A program made the position numbers and the translations under genes. The notes beneath the pieces were generated by a model. It was not told where the DNA came from, ran no database searches, and worked only from the letters and a program-made list of their open reading frames with translations. From positions 1 to 64,000 of the forward strand of contig CAVZAF010000005.1 in NCBI GenBank assembly GCA_963773315.1: a DNA stretch of 64,000 nt. Direction: 5' to 3'. This DNA is from DATKAS01 sp963773315 (GTDB lineage Bacteria > Actinomycetota > Acidimicrobiia > Acidimicrobiales > DATKAS01). Shown in pieces: positions 40,945 to 50,122 of the stretch. Position 1 is the first letter of the stretch. Each line of letters opens with the position of its first letter.

Positions 40945-41484
40945 TTCACCTGGTGGCAGTGATAGCACCCGAACGCCAGGCGCGAGCGGTTGTAATCGTA
41001 CGGCTGGGTGAAGTCGTACGGCGGACGATGGAGCAGACGCGCCATGCCGGGCATGACGACCTCGCGCATGTAGCCGGCCTTGGCCTGCTTGTCGGACTCG
41101 GCCAGGTAGCCGTAGATGGCATTGCGCATCTGCGCGTCCATCGGGCCGCCGTAGTGCTCCCAGCCCTGGTCGCGAAGGTCGGGTTGCGGAAGCGCGGCAA
41201 CGGCCGGCATGCGCCAGCCGCGCGCTGCCGCGTCGTTGCCGTGACACGTCTGACATGTGACGCGGTCGGGCCCGCCTTTGATCGGGCCGAGCGCCGTGCG
41301 CGCCCACGGCATCACGTCTTCTTCCATGAACCGCATGATCTCCGCCTGCGGCCGCCGGCTGCCATCTACAGACATCATGGGATCGTCTGGCGAGAACACC
41401 AGGGCCGCCGCCCGGCTGCGGAAGCCGGTCGCCACGGCGGTTACCGCGACAGCGACCAGAGCAATGGCGCCGAGTCGTTTCACG
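40941..41484 (-). CDS. Diheme c-type cytochrome
   Basis: 180 residues from GTG 41484 (KRLGAIALVAVAVTAVATG signal peptide). Two heme-binding motifs: VTCQTCHGND and FGCYHCHQVK, the second at the very C-terminus. The region MPWARTALGPIKGGP and YGYLAESDKQAKAG resemble cytochromes related to photosynthetic reaction-centre-type subunits. Stop TAG is supplied by a REP-like element. GTGA overlap with the upstream PH-domain gene suggests translational coupling. Periplasmic electron carrier. Confidence 0.85.
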
Positions 41485-41862
41485 ATAGGCACGGTGGCGG
41501 GGGCGTGGCTCCCACTCGAGCGCGGCCCGGACCGACTCGGCATCGAGCGACGAGCGCGCCGATTCGCCGGACAGAAGCTCCAGCAGGGCCGCCAGCTGGG
41601 CTCCCGCGGCGAATGCCGTGCAAGGCCAGTCCGCGCGCCGAGCCTGCCCCGTGAACGACGAGGGTTGATGTCCCTGTCAGAAGCTCGAGGTACGACTGAG
41701 AGCGCTGAACATCGGTGATGTCGTGCAGCGCGACTTCTTCCGCCTGGTCGCCCGCCATCCGCACGAGCCGAAAGTCCGTGAGGAAATACCTGACGCGCCA
41801 CGACCGGCCACTCCAGAGCAGGCGTTCCCACGGGAGCGGAATCTGTGGCGGTGCACGGGGAC
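41480..41862 (-). CDS. Bacterial PH-domain-like protein
   Basis: About 125 residues; the start is unclear (a GTG near 41862 fits). The core is RLLWSGRSWRVRYFLTDFRLV, then EEVALHDITDVQRSQSYLELL, LTGTSTLVV and LALHGIRRGSQLAALLELL, the strand-helix pattern of bacterial PH (bPH) domains. One frameshift near 41640. Downstream of lemA and overlapping the cytochrome start; role unknown. Confidence 0.62.
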
Positions 41863-41877
41863 GGATTCCCCCGACAG

Positions 41878-42457
41878 CTACGACGGCTTGTTGAAGTTGA
41901 CCTTCGGCACCTGCTGGGCCTCAGCCGGCGCCTCGAAGAACGGATATTCCTTGAAGCCGAACATCTTCGCCGTCAGGTTCGCGGGGAACTGCCGGCGCGC
42001 CGTGTTGTATTCCTGGACCTTCTCGTTGTAGCGCATCCGCTCGACGGCGATGCGGTTCTCCGTGCCCGACAGCTCGTCCATCAGGCGGTTGAACTGCTCG
42101 TTGGCCCTCAGCTGCGGGTAGTTCTCGAGACGGCCAGCAGGCGGCCGAGCGCGCTCGTCTGCTGGTTGGCGGCCTGCGATGGTCTCCTCCGGCGACTTGG
42201 CCGCGAGCAGTCTCGATCGCGAGTCGGCGATGTCCTTGTAGACGCCCTCTTCGTGCGTCGCGTAGCCCTTCACGGTTTCCACCAGATTCGGAATCAGATC
42301 GTTGCGGCGCTGCAGCTGGTTCTGGACCTGCGCCCACTGCGCCTTGATCGCCTCTTCCTGGCTGACGAACGTGTTGTACGAGCAGCCGGTCAAGCGGCAG
42401 CGCCGACCGCGCGCAAGCAGGACAAGTCGAGCAGCCGTTCGTACGCGTCATCGGCAT
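41878..42457 (-). CDS. LemA family lipoprotein
   Basis: About 190 residues. A frameshift near 42395 hides the lead; the corrected sequence has lipobox LPLTGCSYNTF, so a lipoprotein anchored by Cys. Then the LemA helix bundle: AIKAQWAQVQNQLQRRNDLI, NLVETVKGYATHEEGVY, and YNEKVQEYNTARRQFPANL. Frameshift near 42160. Ends ...VPKVNFNKPS. Part of the TPM-LemA operon; LemA commonly sits beside TPM-domain genes. Confidence 0.9.
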
Positions 42458-42498
42458 ATCAGCCTCTCACATTGCAAGTCGTAATTCGCACCGCAGGT

Positions 42499-43339
42499 TC
42501 ACCAGCTCGACTGCCTCCGCCGCCGCCGCCGCTCGCTGCCGCCGCCGAATCCGCCGAAGCCGCCGCCAAATCCGCCGCCGCCGCCCCCGCCGCCACCGAA
42601 CCCACCGCCCCAGCCTCCGCCGAACGGACCGACGCCGCTCGACCAGCCGCTCCAGCCGCCGCCGCCCCAGCGCCGGACGCCGCCGCCCGGTCCGCCGCCC
42701 ATCCGGCTGATGACCAGGATCGCAATGAACACGAGGATGATGACCGACAGCGGGATCGGAGCTGGCCGGCCGCTGATCGGCGTCGCGCGGAACCGCGACG
42801 CCCTGCAGCGTGACGTTGCGGCCCTGCGGCGATGCGCCCGATGATGCGCGCGGTGCCGGCGCGCAAGCCCGTCGCCGTAATCGCCCGTCGCGGAACTCCG
42901 GCGCCATGACCAGGCGGCTGGTCTCGCCGGCGAACCCGTCGGTGATCCACTGCTCGAGCGCGTAGCCGACCTCGACCCAGACCCGCCGTTCCTTGAGCGC
43001 CAGCAGGATCAGCAGGCCGTTGTCCTTGCCCTTGTCGCCGATGCCGCGGCCGTGGTTCTCGAACAGCTTGTTCGCGTACTCGCGGATGTCGCCGTAGCCG
43101 GCGATGGTCGGCACCGTGGCGACGACGACGACGTCGCCGCTGGCCGCCTTGAGCGCGCGGCTCATTCGCTCGATGGCGCGGCGCTCGTCCGGGTCGATGA
43201 CGTGCGCGAAGTCGTTGACCGGCTCGGTCAGCTCAGGGAGGGCGGCGGTCTGGGCAGCGGCCGTCCGGCTGAGGCCGGACGCTAGGACGGGCCAGCAGGC
43301 AACCGCCAGCGCACGCAGCGCCCAGCGCACAGAGGCCAA
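42499..43339 (-). CDS. TPM-domain membrane protein (YgcG-like)
   Basis: About 280 residues, TTG start at 43339 giving a signal peptide ending ...AAAQT. The TPM domain: VNDFAHVIDPDERRAIERM, VVATVPTIAGYGDIREYANKL, and LLILLALKERRVWVEVGYALE. One transmembrane helix (LSVIILVFIAILVISRM) near 42740 and a Gly-rich tail (FGGGWGGGFGGGG). Frameshifts near 42880 and 42800. The signal region is coded by a REP-like stem-loop (43263-43284). Confidence 0.86.
43263..43284 (+). repeat. REP-like stem-loop GTCCGGC-TGAG-GCCGGAC-GCTA inside the TPM gene
   Basis: Perfect 7-base arms with a 4-base loop and GCTA tail, the same core as 55104-55126. It lies inside the TPM gene and on the minus strand codes for Leu-Ala-Ser-Gly-Leu-Ser-Arg in the signal-peptide region. 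Confidence 0.72.
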
Positions 43340-43377
43340 CGACTAACGACCGACGACCGACGGCCATGCGACCATCG

Positions 43378-44133
43378 TCAGTGCTTCCAGCCGTCGACGT
43401 ACGCGACCAGCCGCTCGACGGCGTCGAGGTACGGCGGAAACAGGCGCTCCGCGTCGGCCGACGGAATCTCGCTGACGCTCGCGAGGGCGACGATGTCCGA
43501 CATGCGTCGTGGCGCCGACAACTCGAGACGCCGTTCGACTGCGCGCGCAGCGGCTGCCGCGTCGTCGCTGGTGGCACCGCCGTCGAGCCTGCGCGACGCT
43601 CGTCGACGAGCGCCGCAAACGCGCGGCGCCGATCGCACGATGAGCACCGCCAGCGCGTCGCCGCGCCCGCGCGTCTCGAGATAGCCCTCGCGCAGGTGCA
43701 GCAGGTGGCTCGCGCGCCTGCACCTCGCAGGCGCGGCGCAGGTCGCCGGCGTCGACCGTCAGCCCCTCGAACGGATTGGCTGCCGGAGACGACCACGTGG
43801 TCGGCGAGGATCGCGCCGAACTCGAACGGGAACGCGTCGAGCGAGCGGCCGAACTCGTGCGCGGCGAGGAGCAGCGGCGTGGCGAGGCCCGCGTCGTGCC
43901 ACGCCGCCACGCGCGCCGGCGCACGCGCGCAGGTCGTCGGCCGACAGCGCGTCGACGACCGCCAGCGTGTGCATCGACGATGCGTCGTGATCGTGCCGCA
44001 TGCGATGTCGTCCGTGCGTCCGTCCGCCGGTCGGCGGTCCGTAGACCACGAGCGATTGCAGCCGGCCGCCGAAGATCCCGCGGAGGTCGCGCTCGAGCGT
44101 CGCGCGACCGCGTCCGGAATGTGCATGACTCAT
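43378..44133 (-). CDS. Nucleotidyltransferase-fold hypothetical protein
   Basis: About 250 residues from ATG 44133 (MSHAHSGRGRATLERDLRGIFGGRLQSLVVYG). The start resembles a minimal nucleotidyltransferase fold (FGGRLQSLVVYG), followed by LAVVDALSADDLRAC, FGAILADHVVVSGSNPFEGL and a helical end DIVALASVSEIPSADAERLFPPYLDA. Frameshifts near 44000, 43920, 43780, 43710 and 43640. No characterised relative I know. Divergent from yvcK across only 17 bases. Confidence 0.65.
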
Positions 44134-44150
44134 TGTATAGAATGTGGCCG

Positions 44151-45126
44151 ATGCGTCTGCGCGAGCTGAACGTCGGCTGCTTCGGCGGCGGCACCGGACT
44201 GCCGAGCCTGCTCGGCGGCCTGAAGACGAATCCCTGGCTGCAGCGTCAACGCCGTCGTCACGATGTTCGACAGCGGCGGCAGCTCGGGCCAGCTGCGCGA
44301 CGAGCTCGGCGTGCTGCCGCCGGGCGACATCCTCAAGTGCGCGCTCGCGCTGGCGCGCAACGCGCGCGAGGCGCGGCGCGTGCTGCTGGCGCGGCTGCCG
44401 ACGCTCGAGCACGCGCGGCTCGGCGGCCACACCGGCGGCAACCTGCTGCTGTCGATGATGCAGCGCTACAGCGGCGACTTTCTCGACGCGATCGACGGGC
44501 TGCGCGCGCTGCTCGGCTGCCGCGGCCGCGTCTGGCCGGTCAGCGTGGAGCAGGCGTCGGTCTGCGCGGAGTACGGCGACGGCTCGGTGACGCGCGGCGA
44601 AGTCGAGGTGGACGCGGGCCAGTCGTCCGGCCGGCTCGTGCGCCGCATCTGGCTCGAGCCGGCCGTGTCGATTCATCCGGCCGTGGCGAAGGCGATCACG
44701 GAGTTCGACGCGGTCATCATCGGGCCCGGCAGCTTCTACACGAGCCTGATGCCGATCTTTCTCGTGCGCGGCGTGGCCGAGGCGCTGGCGCGAGATGAAG
44801 GGACCGATCATTCTCGTCGCGAATCTGCTGACCGAAGGACGCGGCATGCTCGGCTTCACGGCGGCCGACGCCGTCGCGCGAATCGAAGAGGCGATCCAGC
44901 GCACAGGTCGACGTCGTCATCACGAACATGGACGTGGCCGTCGCCGCAGGTGCTCGGCCGCTACGCGCTCGAGCACAAGGAGCCGCTCGCGCCGGGCGAG
45001 CTGCCGGCGCACTGCGAGCTGGTCGGCGGCGAGTTCTGGACGGGCGAGATCGCGCGACACGATCGCCTGCGGCTCGCGTACGCGGTGTGGAGCGTGCTGT
45101 CGGAGCGGCTGCTGGGCGAATCCTGA
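44151..45126 (+). CDS. yvcK: YvcK/CofD-family gluconeogenesis factor
   Basis: UDP-sugar-binding protein of the YvcK type, linked in other bacteria to carbon use and cell-wall synthesis. ATG 44151. N-terminal GCFGGGTGLPSLLGGLKTN, then after a frameshift FDSGGSSGQLRDELGVLPPGDI, LGGHTGGNLLLSMMQ, and GPGSFYTSLMPIFLV. The end is ...YAVWSVLSERLLGES. Frameshifts near 44243, 44795, 44910 and 44945. The start lies 17 bases from the divergent neighbour. Confidence 0.9.
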
Positions 45127-45137
45127 GACGCGATCAT

Positions 45138-45228
45138 CACGAAGCCACGAAGCTCACGAAGTCACGAAGTCTTCTTGGGCTTTTGTAGCCTGTCGTGTCT
45201 TCGTGTCTTCGTGGCCTTCGTGGCTTCG
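45138..45228. repeat. Palindromic repeat, CACGAAG type
   Basis: Left arm 45138-45172 with four CACGAAG-like units and right arm 45194-45228 with complementary CTTCGTG units. The right half is read through by the LigD phosphoesterase gene and codes its C-terminal tail. Confidence 0.85.
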
Positions 45229-45944
45229 ACGATGATGCCGTCGTTGCGTCTGACTGTCCGGCCCGCCTTCAGCTTCGCCGCCCGCTCGATGATCGCGCGC
45301 GAGCATCGCGCCCGCGTCGCCGCCCTTGGCCGGCCGGTTCGATCGCCAGACGGCCGGCGTCGTCGCTCGCCGAGGATGTCCTCGAAGTCGCCGTCGCTCT
45401 TCACGCTGCGCGGCGCGAACTCGGTGATGTCGAGATCGCCCGACCAGTCGTCGCGGTGCTTGATGAGCAGCCACGTCCGGCTTCGCCGCCGCTGCCGCTG
45501 CGCGCGCCCGGATAGCGGCCGCTCGTCCGGACGAGCACCCACGATCCCTTCAGCTTGTAGCCGTTCAGCGTGAACTTCAGGTCGCCCTTCTTCAGCGCCG
45601 CATCGACATCGTCGACCTCCGGCGTCCACGTGCCGCGGTCCCACAGCATCACGATGCCCGCGCCGTAGCCTTCGGGAATCACGCCTTCGAACTCGCCGTA
45701 GTCGAGCGGATGATCCTCGACGTGCATGGCGAGCCGCTTCGTCTTCGGATCGAGCGACGGCCCCTTCGGCACGGCCCACGACAGCAGCACGCCGTTGTGC
45801 TCGAGCCGGAAGTCGTAGTGCAGGTGGCTGGCGAGATGCTTCTGGACGCAGAAGAATCGCTCCTTGCCAGGTTTCGGCGACCGTGCCGGCGGGCTCGGGC
45901 GTCTTGCTGAAGTTGCGCTTCTTTCGATATTCCTCGAGCGCCAT
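45162..45944 (-). CDS. Stand-alone LigD 3'-phosphoesterase domain protein
   Basis: About 260 residues from ATG 45944 (MALEEYRKKRNFSKTPEPAG). DNA-repair 3'-phosphoesterase (LigD-PE type) with HYDFRLEHN, AVPKGPSLDPKTKRLAMHVEDHPLDY-like segment (read in pieces), GYGAGIVMLWDRGTW and WLLIKHRDDW. It trims 3' ends before ligation; here no polymerase or ligase domain is attached. Frameshifts near 45865, 45790 and 45485. The C-terminal residues (EATKATKTRRHDRLQKP) come from the palindromic repeat. Follows the POT transporter stop by 4 bases. Confidence 0.87.
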   Translation of the reverse strand: MALEEYRKKRNFSKTPEPAGTVAETWQGAILLRPEASRQPPALRLPARAQRRAAVVGRAEGAVARSEDEAARHARRGSSARLRRVRRRDSRRLRRGHRDAVGPRHVDAGGRRCRCGAEEGRPEVHAERLQAEGIVGARPDERPLSGRAQRQRRRSRTWLLIKHRDDWSGDLDITEFAPRSVKSDGDFEDILGERRRRPSGDRTGRPRAATRARCSRAIIERAAKLKAGRTVRRNDGIIVEATKATKTRRHDRLQKPKKTS

Positions 45945-45947
45945 GAG

Positions 45948-47240
45948 TTACGCTGCCACCGCGTTTTCCTCGGCGCGGCGAATCGTGCGCTTAATTTGCG
46001 GCGTCAGCAGGCTGAGCGGCACGGCGACGACCACGAGGATCGCCGACCACCATGAGGAAGAAGCGGCTGTGCGGCATGCGGTCCCAGTACGCGCCGATGG
46101 AGCCGGACAGATAGCCGCCGATGCCAAGGCTGGCGAACCAGCCGCCCATCATCAGCCCGCGCAGCCGTGGCGGCGACAGGCGGTTGACGAGCGACATCCC
46201 CATCGGGCTGAGCGAGATCTCGCCGACCGCGATGAGGAGATTGGCGCCGATCAGCCAGGCGGGCGACACGCGGCCGGTGTCGCCGCCGATAGACCCGGCG
46301 TACGCCAAGCAGGCCGAACGCTGCCGCGACAAGCATCACGCCGAGCAGCATCTTCACCGGCGTCGAGGGTTCAGCGCCGCGCGGCTGCAGCGACGCCCAG
46401 ATCGCGACGAGGACGGGCGACAGCAGGATGACGCCGAGCGGCTCGAAGGTCTGGAATGTCTCGGGCGACCACGTGGTCGCCGTGTTGTCGCGAGCCCAGA
46501 ACGTGAACGTGTAGAAGATCTGGTAGAACGCGATCCAGAACACCAGCGAGATGCCGAAGATGACGAGCAGCGTGATGACGCGCGAGCGCGGCTTCGCCCG
46601 CTGCCGGCGTCGTCGACCTCGCCAGCCGCATCGTCGACCTTGACGGCGGCGTCGGCGACGTGTCGATTGAACATGATGAAGATGATCAGCGAGAGGAGCA
46701 TCGCGACGGCCGCCGACATGAACGCGACGCTCCAGCCGTAGTGCGCGCGCAGCCACGCGACCGTGAGCGGCGACACGAAGGCGCCGATGTTGATGCCCAT
46801 GTAGAAGATGTTGAAGCCCTGGTCGCGCAGCTGCCGGCCGATCGCGATAGAGGTTGCCGACGAGCGTCGAGACGTTCGGCTTGAGCAGCCCGCTGCCGCA
46901 GGCGAGCAGCACGAGGCCGGAATAGAAGAACGGCAGCGCCTCGACGCCGAGCACGAGGTGGCCGAGCATCATCAGCACGCCGCCGACGATGATCGCGCGG
47001 CTGAAGCCGAGCCAGCGATCGGCGAGGAGCCCGCCGGCGACAGCGGCATGAGGTAGACGCCGGCGTTGTACGCGCCGTAGACGCGGCCGACGTGCGGCCA
47101 CGTCGAAGTGCAGCGCCTCGTTCATGTAGAGCGAGAGGATCGCCATCATCGAGTAGAAGCTGTAGCGCTCCCACAGCTCGGTGAAGAAGAGCACGTACAG
47201 GCCAGGCGGATGGGATGCGCGCTGGCGAGACGACGGCCAT
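45948..47240 (-). CDS. POT/PTR-family proton-coupled oligopeptide transporter
   Basis: About 430 residues, 12-14 transmembrane helices, imports di- and tripeptides with protons. Start ATG 47240; correcting a frameshift gives YVLFFTELWERYSFYSMMAIL, the diagnostic PTR E-x-x-E-R motif region. Further blocks: LLKPNVSTLVGNLY, GFNIFYMGINIGAF, FWIAFYQIFYTFTFWA. Ends ...IRRAEENAVAA. Frameshifts near 47200, 47095, 47045, 46850, 46610, 46310 and 46050. Confidence 0.88.
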
Positions 47241-47284
47241 GCGGGCGAGTCTAGCAGACCCTTGTGTCAGAATGCGGTGAAGAC

Positions 47285-48718
47285 ATGCGCGCGCTGCTCG
47301 TCTCGACGTACGAGCTCGGTCGTCAGCCGTTCGGTCTCGCGTCGCCGGCCGCGTGGCTGCGCCGCGAAGGCTGGGACGTGGACTGCATCGACGCCGCGAA
47401 AGACCGCGTGCCCGACAGCGCGCTTGCCGGCGCCGACCTCATCGCGTTCCACCTGCCGATGCACACGGCCACGCGCCTGGCGGGGCCGCTGCTCGTGAAG
47501 GCGAGGCGACTGAATCCGACGGCGCGCATCTGCGCCTACGGGCTGTACGCGCCGCTCAATGAAACCTGGCTCAGGTCCCTCGGCGTCGACGAGGTGCTCG
47601 GCGGTGAGTTCGAGGAGGACCTGGCCGCCATTGCACGAAGCATCGACCACGAACGATCAACGCAGAGCCCGCTGAGTCCGCAGAGCAGATTCTTCTCTGC
47701 GGGCTCTGCGAGCTCTGCGTTGAATCGTCGTGAGGCGTTGCCACGCTTGCAGTTCCTCGTCCCCGATCGTTCGACCCTGCCGCCACTCTCGCGGTACGCC
47801 ACGCTGCAGATGCCCGACGGCACGCGCAAGACCGTCGGCTCGACCGAGGCGAGCCGCGGCTGCAAACATCTCTGCCGCCATTGCCCGATCGTGCCGGTCT
47901 ATCAGGGAGCGTTCCGCGTCGTGCAACACGACGTCGTCCTGGCCGACGTGGCTGCGCACGTCAGGGCAGGCGCTGGACACATCACCTTCGGCGATCCTGA
48001 TTTCTTCAATGGTCCCACGCACGCGCTGCGCATTGTCGACGCCGTGCATGCGGCGTATCCCGAGCTGACCTACGACGTGACGATCAAGGTCGAGCACCTG
48101 TTGAAGCACCAGGATCTGCTGCCCCGGCTGGCCGCGACCGGCTGTGCGTTTGTCACGAGCGCCGTGGAGTCGATTGACGACCAGGTGCTGGCCCTGCTGG
48201 ACAAGGGGCATACGCGCGCCGACTTCGTCGAGGCGGTCGCGGCGTGTCGTGCCGCCGGATTGACCTTTGTTCCCACCTTCGTCGCGTTTCATCCCTGGCT
48301 GTCGCTTGGCGACTACTGCGACCTTCTGGACACGATTGTCGCGCTCGATCTTGTGGAGCACGTCGCACCCATTCAGCTCGCCATCAGGTTGCTGGTGCCG
48401 GCGGGGTCTCTCCTTCTCGAGCGTGACGAACTGCTGGCGCATCTCGGCACGTTTGATCCGGGCACGCTCGCGTATCCATGGGTGCACCCGGACGCGAGGG
48501 TTGACGCTCTGCATCGCGACATCACGGCCCTCGTCGGGACTCGCCTTGCCTCCGACCGCCGCGGCCTATTCGAGACGATTCGTGCGCTGGCCTGCGATCG
48601 TGCGGGACGTCCGCAGCCAGCCCCGCTCGGCACGAGTGCGGCCGAGGCCGTCCCGTTCCTCGACGAGCCCTGGTACTGCTGCGCGGAGCCGAATCCGGAC
48701 GACATTCGGCTGATCTGA
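47285..48718 (+). CDS. CCAEP-tail B12-binding-like radical SAM enzyme
   Basis: 477 residues, no frameshift, ATG 47285 with GGTGAAG upstream. Residues 1-120: a cobalamin-binding-like Rossmann domain (RALLVSTYELGRQPFGLASP). Residues about 123-149 are an in-frame palindromic repeat. Radical SAM core begins near residue 195 with the cluster motif CKHLCRHC and ITFGDPDFFNGP. The C-terminal tail reads WYCCAEPNPDD, matching the CCAEP form of the CUAEP/CCAEP-tail radical SAM (seleno)protein family. Substrate unknown. Followed by an ATP-grasp gene and YggX. Confidence 0.9.
   Translation: MRALLVSTYELGRQPFGLASPAAWLRREGWDVDCIDAAKDRVPDSALAGADLIAFHLPMHTATRLAGPLLVKARRLNPTARICAYGLYAPLNETWLRSLGVDEVLGGEFEEDLAAIARSIDHERSTQSPLSPQSRFFSAGSASSALNRREALPRLQFLVPDRSTLPPLSRYATLQMPDGTRKTVGSTEASRGCKHLCRHCPIVPVYQGAFRVVQHDVVLADVAAHVRAGAGHITFGDPDFFNGPTHALRIVDAVHAAYPELTYDVTIKVEHLLKHQDLLPRLAATGCAFVTSAVESIDDQVLALLDKGHTRADFVEAVAACRAAGLTFVPTFVAFHPWLSLGDYCDLLDTIVALDLVEHVAPIQLAIRLLVPAGSLLLERDELLAHLGTFDPGTLAYPWVHPDARVDALHRDITALVGTRLASDRRGLFETIRALACDRAGRPQPAPLGTSAAEAVPFLDEPWYCCAEPNPDDIRLI
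47653..47731. repeat. Palindromic repeat, CGCAGAG type, in frame inside the radical SAM gene
   Basis: Left arm 47653-47686 (ACGATCAACGCAGAGC...) and right arm 47695-47731 (complement ending CGTTGAATCGTCGT), 8-base loop. It is read in frame and codes residues about 123-149 (Ser/Pro/Ala-rich). Same family as 40821-40900. Confidence 0.9.
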
Positions 48719-48723
48719 ACAGC

Positions 48724-48833
48724 TGGTCATTTGGTCATCTGGTTAGGTGGTCAATTGATCGACTCATTTGCCGGCACGAGCTGATCTGCGTGACGCCAAC
48801 TGACCAACTAACCAGATGACCAACTGACCAATT
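48724..48833. repeat. Palindromic repeat, TTGGTCAT type
   Basis: Left arm 48724-48755 (TGGTCATTTGGTCATCTGG...) and right arm 48798-48833 (complement ...CCAGATGACCAACTGACC), loop about 42 bases. Fills the whole space between the radical SAM and ATP-grasp genes. Confidence 0.88.
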
Positions 48834-48835
48834 TC

Positions 48836-50122
48836 ATGAGTCGAGTCCTCTTGCTTGCGACAACGACCGGCTATCAGACGCGCGCGTTTGAGGAGGCGGC
48901 GGCGCGTCTCGGCATCGACCTGGTCTATGCCACCGACCGGTGCCACACGCTCGACGATCCGTGGCAGGACCAGGCGATTCCGATTCGCTTCCATCAGCCC
49001 GACGCATCCGTTGCGGCCATCGTCGAGTCCGCGCGCGCGAAGCCGTTTGATGGTGTGCTGGCCGTCGGCGATCGCCCTACGCTGATCGCGGCCCAGGCTG
49101 CGCAGGCGCTTGGTGTGCCCTGGCATCCGCCCGAGGCCGTGACCATCGCCGGAAATAAGCAGCAGACGCGCGAGCGCTTCCGTGCGGAAGGCCTCCCCGT
49201 GCCGTGGTTCGTGCCAGGTTCGATCGACGCCGATCCCCGAGCGCTGGCGGGCGGGCTCGAGTATCCCTGTGTGCTCAAGCCGCTCGCGCTTTCCGGCAGC
49301 CGTGGCGTGATGCGGGCCGACAATTCGAGCGGCTTTGTGGCGGCATTCGAGCGGCTGCGGAGGCTGCTGCTGTCGCTCGACGTGCGCGCCGAGCGCAATC
49401 AGGCGCACGACGCGATTCTTGTCGAGGGCTTCATTCCCGGCCGGGAATACGCGGTCGAGGGTGTGCTTCATCACGGAGTGTTCGACCCGCTCGCCATCTT
49501 CGACAAGCCGGATCCGCTCGACGGCCCATTCTTCGAAGAAACGATCTACGTGACGCCGTCCCTGGCATCCGCCGAGGAGCAGTCCGCCATTGTTGCCGCC
49601 GTGACGAGAGCCGCGAAGGCCATCGGGCTCAGGCACGGTCCGATTCACGCGGAATGCCGGGTTCCCCCCGAGGGTGTGTTCGTCCTTGAAGTGGCCGCGC
49701 GGCCGATTGGCGGGCTGTGCGCTCGCGCACTTCGCTTTGAAGGCGCGATGCGGGATTCCGCAACACACATCACGCTCGAAGAGCTACTCCTGCGCCAGGC
49801 TGTGGGCGAGTCGCCGTCCGCCTGGCAGCGCGAGGCTGATGCCTCTGGCGTCATGATGATTCCGATTCCGCGGCGCGGAATGTTTCGGCGTGTGGACGGT
49901 GTCGACCAGGCGCGACAGGTGGCCGGCGTGGACGATGTTCGCATCACGGCCAAGGCCGATCAGATGCTCGTGCCGCTGCCGGAAGGGGCGAGCTATCTGG
50001 GATTCATCTTTGCCAGGGGCGACAGCTCCGGCAATGTCGAGGGTGCGCTGCGAGCGGCGCACGCGCGGCTCGCCTTCGCCATCGATCCGGAAATACCGGT
50101 GTACAATCGCGCGCATGGCTGA
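48836..50122 (+). CDS. ATP-grasp enzyme
   Basis: 428 residues, no frameshift, ATG 48836. N-terminal Rossmann part (SRVLLLATTTGYQTRAFEEA), then ATP-grasp core: VTIAGNKQQTRERFRAEGLP, PCVLKPLALSGSRGVMRAD (ATP lysine), ILVEGFIPGREYAVEGVL, and the metal-binding IHAECRVPPEGVFVLEVAARP. Typical of carboxylate-amine ligases; a specific product is not evident. Linked to the radical SAM gene by 117 bases of palindrome and overlaps yggX by 8 bases, so the three probably form one operon. Confidence 0.9.
   Translation: MSRVLLLATTTGYQTRAFEEAAARLGIDLVYATDRCHTLDDPWQDQAIPIRFHQPDASVAAIVESARAKPFDGVLAVGDRPTLIAAQAAQALGVPWHPPEAVTIAGNKQQTRERFRAEGLPVPWFVPGSIDADPRALAGGLEYPCVLKPLALSGSRGVMRADNSSGFVAAFERLRRLLLSLDVRAERNQAHDAILVEGFIPGREYAVEGVLHHGVFDPLAIFDKPDPLDGPFFEETIYVTPSLASAEEQSAIVAAVTRAAKAIGLRHGPIHAECRVPPEGVFVLEVAARPIGGLCARALRFEGAMRDSATHITLEELLLRQAVGESPSAWQREADASGVMMIPIPRRGMFRRVDGVDQARQVAGVDDVRITAKADQMLVPLPEGASYLGFIFARGDSSGNVEGALRAAHARLAFAIDPEIPVYNRAHG

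Noticed and set aside
42499..42732. Gly-rich tail as a separate small protein
   Set aside because: It continues the TPM protein after a transmembrane helix and is a common feature of that family.
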